DNA of 44,629 bases from JBGTCY01 sp041748615 (lineage in GTDB: Bacteria > Bacteroidota > Bacteroidia > Chitinophagales > CAIOSU01), in contig JBGTCY010000140.1 of the NCBI GenBank assembly GCA_041748615.1, positions 1 to 44,629 on the forward strand, given 5' to 3'. Position 1 is the stretch's first letter. Every line of letters starts with the position of its first letter. The position numbers and the translations under genes were made by a program. The notes below the pieces were generated by a model that saw nothing but the letters and a program-made list of their open reading frames with translations, was not told where the DNA came from and did not search any database. This document shows, piece after piece, positions 8,785 through 15,814 of the stretch.

Positions 8785-10080
8785 ATGCGCTCGAAATATA
8801 TAATATTATATTTACTTGTAGGTGTTTGTCAAACAAACGCACAGGTTCCTTCAAGTTGCAATCTGCCGCCTGCACTGTATATAGCTTATCAGGATGAGGT
8901 GCCCTATATCGCTTTGAGAAGAATTTACCAAATCAATTCACATTATAAGGATTCTATCCTCATTCCACAACATTATCAGGACAGTATATGGGATGGACTT
9001 GCTGCGATTTATAATGCTGCATCCATTCCTGAAAGAGACTCCGTCTTTGATATCTATTGTATTCATCAGTATATAGGGATTAGATACCATTTTCCCAATA
9101 CCATTAGAATAAACATAGACACCACATATAGTTGGACAAGTTACTGGAGAAATCTTCAAATATCAACAGGGTATTTTCAATTAGACAGTTTTTTGTCTTT
9201 TTATGGGTTTGACAGTGTAATAGTATATTATTCACATGACAATTCTGTAAAGCTATCAACAACCAAGAAAATAAATCTAGAAGCGCTTTCCATTCACCTT
9301 GCGTCCTACGATGGAATTTACTGGGCTGAACCTGAATCAACAATTGGTGATGGCAATAGAATACTATTTTCTACTGACGGCTTACATAAAGTATTTTCAT
9401 TTTTTGTAAGATGGGGTGATTGTTTGGCAGGATGCGTATTTAGATATGGTTGGCACTTTTCAGTAACTCAAGATTGTTCGGTGCAGTTTGATAGTATTGA
9501 AAGTGGAATTGGAGTATCCACCGCTCTCCCTCTACCAGTCAATTGCAATCTTTCAACAAGCATAACTGACAGTTGTGGCTACATCAACAATCCCAATATC
9601 CAGGCTGATTTCAACTATTCCATAAATGCGTTCACCGTTGACTTTACAAATCACACTGTCAATTACTGCATGGCAGTTTGGTATTTCGGTGATGGCGACA
9701 GCAGCCATTCGCAACACCCCATACATACTTATTCTGATACAGGTACATATACTATTACACTTATTGTTTGGGCGGGAACTTCAAGTGATACGATAGAGAT
9801 GCAAATAAAAATTACCGGAACAGTGGGGGTGGGTAATAAACCAGCAACTGCAAATAGTCCACAGATTAAAATATACCCGAATCCCGCTACATCAACCATT
9901 CACATTTACAGTATGACATCGAATATTTCATATCTAACTGTCATGAATCTCAGTGGCAAAGACATCCTGAGAACCACTCAAACTGAAATCAATGTAGCAC
10001 AGTTTTCAAGGGGGTTATATTTTATCAGGTTAGAGTTGGGTAACGGAGAGAATGTGGTGAGAAAAATTGTTGTGCAGTAA
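8785..10080 (+). CDS. secreted PKD-domain protein with T9SS type A sorting domain
   Basis: A 431-residue exported protein. An ATG at 8785 is preferred over a TTG at 8764 because it leads directly into the signal peptide (MRSKYIILYLL... ending TNA before QVPSS). Residues about 20-260 match no family I recognise. Residues about 271-345 are a PKD domain (WYFGDGDSS...HTYSDTGTYTITL). Residues about 361-431 are a type A sorting domain (IKIYPNPATSTIHI... ending in a basic, hydrophobic tail), which directs export by the T9SS and usually surface anchoring or release. The gene is visibly more AT-rich than the porP genes before it, suggesting a different origin. Its target or ligand cannot be told from sequence. 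Confidence 0.85.
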   Translation: MRSKYIILYLLVGVCQTNAQVPSSCNLPPALYIAYQDEVPYIALRRIYQINSHYKDSILIPQHYQDSIWDGLAAIYNAASIPERDSVFDIYCIHQYIGIRYHFPNTIRINIDTTYSWTSYWRNLQISTGYFQLDSFLSFYGFDSVIVYYSHDNSVKLSTTKKINLEALSIHLASYDGIYWAEPESTIGDGNRILFSTDGLHKVFSFFVRWGDCLAGCVFRYGWHFSVTQDCSVQFDSIESGIGVSTALPLPVNCNLSTSITDSCGYINNPNIQADFNYSINAFTVDFTNHTVNYCMAVWYFGDGDSSHSQHPIHTYSDTGTYTITLIVWAGTSSDTIEMQIKITGTVGVGNKPATANSPQIKIYPNPATSTIHIYSMTSNISYLTVMNLSGKDILRTTQTEINVAQFSRGLYFIRLELGNGENVVRKIVVQ

Positions 10081-10212
10081 TTTTTAATTCTTTTTGTCAA
10101 CGACTTATCAGACAAGACAGTTACCAAATAATAAGGAAAAAGAAGGCAATCGCAAAAGGCAGTCGCATCAATCCTGTGTCAGACAAAACAAAGTAAAAAA
10201 AACATATTGACA

Positions 10213-11088
10213 TTAAAATCCATGCCATAATTCCATTACTTTCTCTTCAATCAAGACTCCGCTGCTTTTCACTCTCACGAAATATTTCCCGGAGGACAGT
10301 TCTTTTGTATTAATACTGATTTTGATGTTGTATGTTCCGGCTTTTTGAATGCGGTTGTCTAAAATGGTATGCACGAGTTTGCCGGAATCATGAAACACTC
10401 CGACAAGCGTATTGCCATCTTGTCTGAGCCGGTACTTCAAGTCTGCAAAGATTTTTTGAGGTCCGTAAGTGGCGGGATTCCCCGGCACAATATTGTACTC
10501 CGCGTAATACCACGGGAGGCTTCTCCCTGTCAGTTTTGATACGAGTTGCCTTAATTCTTCAGCCAAAGCGGGATTGGCGGTGTCGTAAATACCACTCAGT
10601 TGAAGATTGTCAGTAACACACCAAATTGCATGTTGCGCGGCATCGGTCTGATATTTTTTCTGGCTGAGAAAGGCAACTAATTTCAACAGGTTTCCGGTGG
10701 AACCTCTTCCGATTTTAAGCGGACTATTCGTCCCCGGCACAGCCTTCTTAACCTGCATGCTCATCGCATTTACTTTCACATTCCTGATTGAACGCGATGG
10801 TAAGGTGACCACACGGTCTTGTGTGACAAGCATTTTTTGCAAAGAAGTGTCAACCGGATTGAATTGCAATCCCGCCTGAATCTTTATTTTCAATTCTTTT
10901 CTCTTTAGATTAATGATTTCCAGATTGACGCACTGTCCGGTGTGCATTCCGGTACCGGTAACCGTTACTTGAATCAAACCTTTTTTTATCGCCTCATTAA
11001 CCGTGATTGGCTCTGAATTTCCGTAGGCAGAAAAAATCAACGCCTGTTGAAAAAGGATTGTAAATAAAAATATTTTGAAAACCTTCAT
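10213..11088 (-). CDS. exported protein of unknown function
   Basis: A 291-residue protein I do not recognise. The ATG at 11088 is preferred over one at 11163 because it begins directly with a signal peptide (MKVFKIFLFTILF... ending AYG). The first half looks like a beta-sandwich (repeated alternating hydrophobic stretches) with a single Cys in an AIWCVTD motif around residue 165. The middle is helical. The last 80 residues (from about GNTLVGVFHDSG to the end) resemble the FlgD-like or sorting-domain fold seen at the ends of Bacteroidota exported proteins (GKYFVRVKSSG), but the usual YPNP start is missing, so T9SS export is not established. It is convergent with the PKD protein. Its upstream region is AT-rich and has no exact -7 box. 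Confidence 0.6.
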   Translation of the reverse strand: MKVFKIFLFTILFQQALIFSAYGNSEPITVNEAIKKGLIQVTVTGTGMHTGQCVNLEIINLKRKELKIKIQAGLQFNPVDTSLQKMLVTQDRVVTLPSRSIRNVKVNAMSMQVKKAVPGTNSPLKIGRGSTGNLLKLVAFLSQKKYQTDAAQHAIWCVTDNLQLSGIYDTANPALAEELRQLVSKLTGRSLPWYYAEYNIVPGNPATYGPQKIFADLKYRLRQDGNTLVGVFHDSGKLVHTILDNRIQKAGTYNIKISINTKELSSGKYFVRVKSSGVLIEEKVMELWHGF

Positions 11089-11100
11089 GAACTTGCTTTT

Positions 11101-11123
11101 TTTATATCGAGAGTAGTCGAATT
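11101..11123. repeat. 23-bp motif also found at 44608-44629
   Basis: The motif ends AGTAGTCGAATT and differs from the copy at the right edge by one substitution and one indel. Here it lies about 13 bases upstream of the exported protein's ATG on the minus strand. It may be a regulatory site or the tip of a longer repeat. Confidence 0.45.
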
Positions 11124-11456
11124 TTCGAAGAAAAAAGACGTACTCTCTGTTAATGCCGAACATTTTACCATTTCATTATTCGAAAACCTAAGTAGTTTCG
11201 GCATACAATTATAAACTGCTTATCTATTGTTGATTTTTATTTACAGCTAAATGAATGCCGCAAATTAATTGGTTTATATGATTACCTTTTTTTAACCCGG
11301 GGTAACCTGAATCAAGACATCATTGATTGAAATTTAAATCAAAACATTATCTTTTTTAAAATCAAAAAAAATACACCATCAGAAACATTCTCTTAAACGA
11401 TTTAATAGAAAATAAGATGATCTTCATTCAGTAATAGTTCATTCCTGTTTCCGAAA

Positions 11457-11825
11457 GTCAGGGCTAAAGCCCTTATAAACACGGTTGTGTTCTAACCCCC
11501 CGCTTAAGCGCTTGCCTATGCACACATCTTTATGGAATATCCGGCAGACTAGGGTTTCGCATCGCCTCCGTCTCAGCCTCACCCCCGCCCCCTCTCCAAA
11601 AGAGAGGGGAGTCCGAGCTAATTACAAATTAACAGGAAAAACAGCCTTTTTTTTGCCAGGAAAAAGAAAACAGTTCGGACACCTTCTCCACCGGAGAAGG
11701 GCGGGATGAGGCGTGCTCCGGAAAGGAACGAGGGGTGTTATTATGTCAAAATTACATGTGTGCATAGACAAGGCTTAAGCGGGGGGTTAATGGATACCAC
11801 GTCACCAAAGGGCTTTAGCCCTGAC
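11457..11825. repeat. nested inverted-repeat element (MITE/BIME-like)
   Basis: Outer arms of about 70 bp (11457-11526 and 11757-11825) are inverted copies. They share an 18-bp terminal block with the palindrome AGGGCTTTAGCCCT and an inner block of about 33 bp around CTTAAGCGGGGGGTTA, with a variable stretch between. Inside them is a second inverted pair, 11577-11614 and 11677-11711, each with its own hairpin; the left inner arm matches the repeat at 7709-7745. No transposase is present, so any mobility would depend on a protein encoded elsewhere. Confidence 0.8.
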
Positions 11826-11981
11826 CTAAGTTACTACCGCAGTTTTGATTCAGAATAAACCAACAAAATTCCTGATAGTTTTAAGAATAAACATCCTGCA
11901 TTTTAACAGGGAATATTTCGTGAACCAAAAAAACATTCACTCCAAAACCATCCGTTTTTCTTAAAACCCATCGCTATCCCT

Positions 11982-11989
11982 TATTTTTG
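11982..11989 (+). promoter_or_regulatory. -7 promoter box of the TPR-thrS-infC operon
   Basis: Exact match to the Bacteroidota sigma-A -7 consensus TAnnTTTG, only 7 bases before the ATG at 11997. If transcription starts the usual few bases after the box, the mRNA would have almost no leader. Confidence 0.6.
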
Positions 11990-11996
11990 CGCCCTG

Positions 11997-13025
11997 ATGT
12001 GCCGGTTAATTTTTTTCTTTTTCATTTTACTGTTTCTTTCCGGTTGTTTTCAAAAGCAAAACGAAAGTGAAAACAATGCGGAAGAAATCATTTCCGAACA
12101 GTATGATGAAATTCCGTTGTTGCAGGAATTGAATCAAAAACTTTCAGAAAATCCCAATCAGCCGGAATTATTATTTACGCGCAGCCAGGTTTTTTTTCAA
12201 TTAGGAAATTATAACAATGCGCTCAGGGATATCCTTGATGCAATTAAATTGGATGATACCAAAGCAAAGTATCACGCGCATCAGGCGAAAATTTATTTCA
12301 ACCGACAGGAAATCACCCGTGCTATCAGCGTGCTGGAAAATGCCCTGGAAAAAATACCGGACAATCTTCCGATGATGACCGACCTTGCGAATTATTATCT
12401 CTATACACCTTCGCGTGATGACCGCAAAAAAAGCATTCAACTGCTTGATAAAGTGTTGCAGCAAAATCCTTTTAACGCGGAAGCCTATTTTACAAAAGGA
12501 ATGATTTTTAAGGAAATTGGCGACACCAACAAATCCATTTCCAATTTTCAAACTGCGGTGGAACAAAACCCAGACCACTACAACGCCTACATGCAGTTGG
12601 GATTGTTGTTTTCAAAAAAGAAAAACAAACTGGCGATTGACTATTTCAACAATGCCTTGCAGATTGACCCATCCAGTTATGAGGCGCATTACGCAATCGC
12701 TATGTTTTACCAGGAAACCGGTGACCATGCTTCAGCCCTGGAGAAATACCGCGACATGATTCTCGACAATCCGCGCGATGAAAAAGCGCATTACAACACC
12801 GGCTACATTTATTTTCAGATAGACTCGTTTGAGCGCGCTGCCCGCAGTTTTGAGCAGGCGATGAGTGTAGCGCCCACTTACGCTGACGCCTACTTTATGC
12901 GCGCACTCACCGCTGAAGCGGCTGGCGATGTGGATGGCGCGAAATACTTTTACCGCCAAACACTAAATTTGAGTCCAAATTATCAAGCCGCCTATGATGG
13001 TTTGCAACGCTTGGAAAACATCTGA
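11997..13025 (+). CDS. TPR-repeat lipoprotein
   Basis: A 342-residue predicted lipoprotein with a short hydrophobic signal and an LSGC lipobox (Cys 17). The rest is at least six tetratricopeptide repeats, visible as recurring A.Y..G......G....A...Y..A....P blocks from about residue 55 to the end. TPR lipoproteins of this kind are scaffolds for envelope complexes; the specific partner is unknown. Its stop is 3 bases before thrS, and both probably use the promoter at 11982, so an envelope protein is co-transcribed with translation genes. Confidence 0.85.
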   Translation: MCRLIFFFFILLFLSGCFQKQNESENNAEEIISEQYDEIPLLQELNQKLSENPNQPELLFTRSQVFFQLGNYNNALRDILDAIKLDDTKAKYHAHQAKIYFNRQEITRAISVLENALEKIPDNLPMMTDLANYYLYTPSRDDRKKSIQLLDKVLQQNPFNAEAYFTKGMIFKEIGDTNKSISNFQTAVEQNPDHYNAYMQLGLLFSKKKNKLAIDYFNNALQIDPSSYEAHYAIAMFYQETGDHASALEKYRDMILDNPRDEKAHYNTGYIYFQIDSFERAARSFEQAMSVAPTYADAYFMRALTAEAAGDVDGAKYFYRQTLNLSPNYQAAYDGLQRLENI

Positions 13026-13028
13026 TTC

Positions 13029-14960
13029 ATGATTAACATCTCTTTCCCTGACGGGTCGGTCAAAACTTTCGAACCCGGTATCACCCCGCTCGACATCGCC
13101 AAAAACCTCAGTAACAGCCTCGCCAAAAAAGTGCTCTCTGCGGAAGTGAATGGCGATGTGTGGGATGCCACGCGCCCTTTGCAGCAAGACGCAAAACTGA
13201 AGCTGCTCACCTGGGATGATGAAGGCGGCAAATATGCTTTCTGGCACTCCTCCGCACACTTGCTGGCGGAAGCGCTGGAAGCATTATATCCGGGTGTAAA
13301 ATTCGGCATCGGACCCCCGGTTGAAAACGGGTTTTACTATGATGTTGACTTGGGCGACCGCCAGATTTCCGACAAAGAACTGGAAGCGCTGGAGAAAAAG
13401 ATGAAAGAACTGGCGGCACAAAACAGCCGCTATCAGCGGAAGGATATTTCAAAAAATGACGCCATCGCTTATTTTCAGGATAAAGGCGATGAATATAAAT
13501 TGGAACTGCTTGAAGATTTGCAGGATGGTGAAATTACGTTTTACCAGCAAGGCAGTTTCGTGGACCTTTGTCGCGGACCACATTTGCCGGACACCTCGCC
13601 CATCAAAGCCATCAAACTGCTCAGTATCGCGGGCGCATACTGGCGGGGCGATGAAAACCGCAAACAGCTTACACGCATTTACGGCATCACTTTTCCTAAA
13701 CCGGAATTGCTGGAAACGCATCTTCAAATGCTGGAAGAAGCCAAAAAGCGCGACCACCGCAAGCTGGGAAAAGAATTGGAAATTTTCACATTCGATGATG
13801 ACGTGGGAAGCGGCTTGCCGCTTTGGCTGCCCAATGGCGCTTTCCTGATTGAGCAGTTGGAAGAGCTTGCCAAAAAAACGGAACGTGAAGCAGGCTATCA
13901 CCGCGTGAGAACGCCCCACATCGCCAAAGAAAATTTATACCTCACCAGCGGTCATTTGCCATACTATAAAGACAGCATGTTTCCCCCGATGGAAATTGAC
14001 GGGCACAAATATTATCTCAAAGCGATGAACTGCCCGCATCATCACAAAATTTATGCTGCCATCCCCAAAAGCTACAAGGAACTTCCCCTGCGGCTGGCGG
14101 AATACGGCACCTGCTACCGCTATGAAAAGTCGGGTGAGTTGTTCGGGTTGATGCGCGTCCGCTCATTGCAGATGAATGACGCGCACATCTATTGCAGGCG
14201 TGACCAGTTCGAGCAGGAGTTCAGGGCGGTAAACGACATGTATCTCAAATATTTCAAGATTTTCGGAATCGAAAAATATGTGATGCGTTTTTCCACCCAC
14301 GACCCCGCCAAGCTGGGAAAGAAATATGTGGACATGCCCGAACTGTGGCTCGAAGCCGAAGAGATGGTGCGCGAAGTGCTGATTAAATCCGGTATTCCCT
14401 ACAAGGAAGTGTCCGATGAAGCCGCCTTCTACGGACCCAAGATTGACGTGGAAATCTGGAGTGCTATCGGCAGGCAGTTCACACTCGCGACCAACCAGGT
14501 TGACTTTGCGCAAGCGCCCCGTTTCAACCTCACCTACACCAACGCGAACAACCAGCCTGAATATCCCATCATCATCCACCGCGCCCCGCTCGGCACGCAT
14601 GAGCGCTTCATCGGATTTTTGATTGAACACTGCGCGGGCAACTTCCCGATGTGGCTCGCGCCCGTGCAGGCAAGCATCCTGCCCATCAGCGATAAATTCA
14701 TGGACTATGCCGTAAATGTTTCAAACTTGCTGAAAAAAAGCGATATTCGTGTGACCATTGATGAGCGGAACGAGAAAATCGGGAAAAAAATCAGGGACGC
14801 GGAAATGAAAAAAATTCCCTTCATGCTCATCGTGGGAGAAAAAGAACAGGAAGCCGGAACCGTTTCGGTGAGGAGGCATGGAGCGGGTGACAAGGGCAGT
14901 TGGAGTTTACAGCAATTAACAGATGCCGTGCAGCAGGAAATATTCGAAACATTCAATTGA
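13029..14960 (+). CDS. thrS: threonyl-tRNA synthetase
   Basis: Charges tRNA-Thr with threonine in the cytoplasm. At 643 residues it is full length with the complete domain set: a TGS domain (about 1-62), an editing domain with the HSSAH zinc-type motif (about 76-80) and GPHLPDTS, a class II catalytic core with MNCPHHHKIY (zinc Cys), QMNDAHIYC and HRAPLGTHERF, and a C-terminal anticodon-binding domain. It lies 3 bases after the TPR lipoprotein gene and 26 bases before infC, and the thrS-infC order is conserved across many bacteria. No T-box or obvious operator hairpin was seen upstream. Confidence 0.98.
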   Translation: MINISFPDGSVKTFEPGITPLDIAKNLSNSLAKKVLSAEVNGDVWDATRPLQQDAKLKLLTWDDEGGKYAFWHSSAHLLAEALEALYPGVKFGIGPPVENGFYYDVDLGDRQISDKELEALEKKMKELAAQNSRYQRKDISKNDAIAYFQDKGDEYKLELLEDLQDGEITFYQQGSFVDLCRGPHLPDTSPIKAIKLLSIAGAYWRGDENRKQLTRIYGITFPKPELLETHLQMLEEAKKRDHRKLGKELEIFTFDDDVGSGLPLWLPNGAFLIEQLEELAKKTEREAGYHRVRTPHIAKENLYLTSGHLPYYKDSMFPPMEIDGHKYYLKAMNCPHHHKIYAAIPKSYKELPLRLAEYGTCYRYEKSGELFGLMRVRSLQMNDAHIYCRRDQFEQEFRAVNDMYLKYFKIFGIEKYVMRFSTHDPAKLGKKYVDMPELWLEAEEMVREVLIKSGIPYKEVSDEAAFYGPKIDVEIWSAIGRQFTLATNQVDFAQAPRFNLTYTNANNQPEYPIIIHRAPLGTHERFIGFLIEHCAGNFPMWLAPVQASILPISDKFMDYAVNVSNLLKKSDIRVTIDERNEKIGKKIRDAEMKKIPFMLIVGEKEQEAGTVSVRRHGAGDKGSWSLQQLTDAVQQEIFETFN

Positions 14961-14986
14961 TTTTTTAACAAAACTGAATATAAAAT

Positions 14987-15541
14987 TTGCGACCACAACC
15001 AAGAAGACCATTCTTCAGACCAACCAAGAAGAGAAACCCACACAACATCAATGAAGAAATCAGGGTGCCGCGCGTGAGGCTTGTCGGTGAAAATATCACC
15101 CTCGGCATCTACGAAACCCGTGATGCCATCCGCATCGCGCAGGAGCAGGAATTAGACCTTGTTGAAATTTCGCCCACCGCTGACCCACCGGTTTGCAAGG
15201 TGATTGACTACCAGAAATTTCTCTACGAACAGAAAAAAAAGCAGAAGGAACTCAAACTAAAATCCTCCAAGCAGGCGGTCGTCAAAGAGGTGCGCTTCAC
15301 GCCCAACACTGATGACCACGACTTTGAATTCAAATCCAAACACGCGGAAAAATTCCTGCAGGAAGGCGCTAAAGTGAAAGCATTCGTCCAGTTCAAAGGC
15401 AGAGGCATCCTCTTCAAAGAGCGGGGCGAGTTACTGCTGCTGAAATTTGCCGAGCGACTCAAAGAAGTGGGCGTACTCGAGCAAATGCCATTGCTGGAAG
15501 GCAAGCGCATGATAGCTTTCCTCGCGCCAAAGAAAAAGTGA
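14987..15541 (+). CDS. infC: translation initiation factor IF-3
   Basis: IF-3 binds the 30S subunit and proofreads start-codon selection. The protein has 184 residues. The N domain has the signature NINEEIRVPRVRLVGEN and YETRDAIRIAQEQELDLVEISP; a helical linker (about 80-90) and the C domain with KEVRFTPNTDDHDF follow. The only plausible start is a TTG at 14987: there is no upstream ATG in frame, and a stop lies two codons before it. Non-AUG starts are a known autoregulatory feature of infC (AUU in E. coli), because IF-3 discriminates against its own start codon. The usual downstream partners rpmI and rplT are absent; instead there is a repeat-bearing spacer and the oppositely oriented tamB. 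Confidence 0.96.
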   Translation: MRPQPRRPFFRPTKKRNPHNINEEIRVPRVRLVGENITLGIYETRDAIRIAQEQELDLVEISPTADPPVCKVIDYQKFLYEQKKKQKELKLKSSKQAVVKEVRFTPNTDDHDFEFKSKHAEKFLQEGAKVKAFVQFKGRGILFKERGELLLLKFAERLKEVGVLEQMPLLEGKRMIAFLAPKKK

Positions 15542-15814
15542 AGCAATGCGATAGAACACCTTTCTATTCTGAAAAAAAGTTGCCACGAATGCACGAATGA
15601 AATACAATCGTGCTCTCCAAGCATTCAGGATTATTCCGAGATGTTGGTTGCGCTCGCTTCGTACGACTATGCCTTGCTTTGACTCTCAGCGTTGCGCGAT
15701 GTAAGTTCATTACCTCCGGGCGGAGAATGAGTTTAATGTTTAAAGTCTAATATTTAATGTTGGTTGGAAAGATGTTTTTAAGAAACTTTAAACATTGAAT
15801 ATTAAACTTTATAC
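15542..15814. other. repeat-bearing spacer between convergent infC and tamB
   Basis: No gene fits here, and rpmI/rplT are not present. The spacer has a GCCACGAATGCACGAAT-type stretch near 15582, the inverted copy of the dispersed repeat (15650-15727), and a 12-bp perfect inverted repeat AATGTTTAAAGT (15735-15746) / ACTTTAAACATT (15785-15796) that could help end transcription from both sides. Confidence 0.6.
15650..15727 (-). repeat. dispersed intergenic repeat, copy B
   Basis: Inverted match to 1345-1422, sharing the GGAGGTAA, ACATCGCGCAACGCT, TCAAAGCAAG and CGTAC blocks when read on the minus strand. Boundaries are approximate. Confidence 0.7.

Larger units (their letters stand above)
11089..11996. 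other. 0.9 kb gene-free region with a nested repeat element
   Basis: No gene is supported. 11089-11456 is AT-rich and featureless apart from a short motif (11101-11123) that recurs at the right edge of the window. 11457-11825 is the nested inverted-repeat element. 11826-11981 is AT-rich leader sequence, and the promoter of the next operon is at 11982. Confidence 0.7.

Noticed and set aside
10081..10212. Possible terminator between the convergent PKD and exported-protein genes
   Set aside because: No stem of useful length with a T run was found on either strand.
11089..11163. Longer start for the exported protein at 11163
   Set aside because: The extra 25 residues precede an ordinary signal peptide and are charged; the ATG at 11088 is a better fit.
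11485..11709. 74-residue open frame inside the nested repeat element
   Set aside because: It is a read-through of palindromic repeat DNA, with no ribosome site and protein-like features only from repeat codons (LTPAPSPKERG type).
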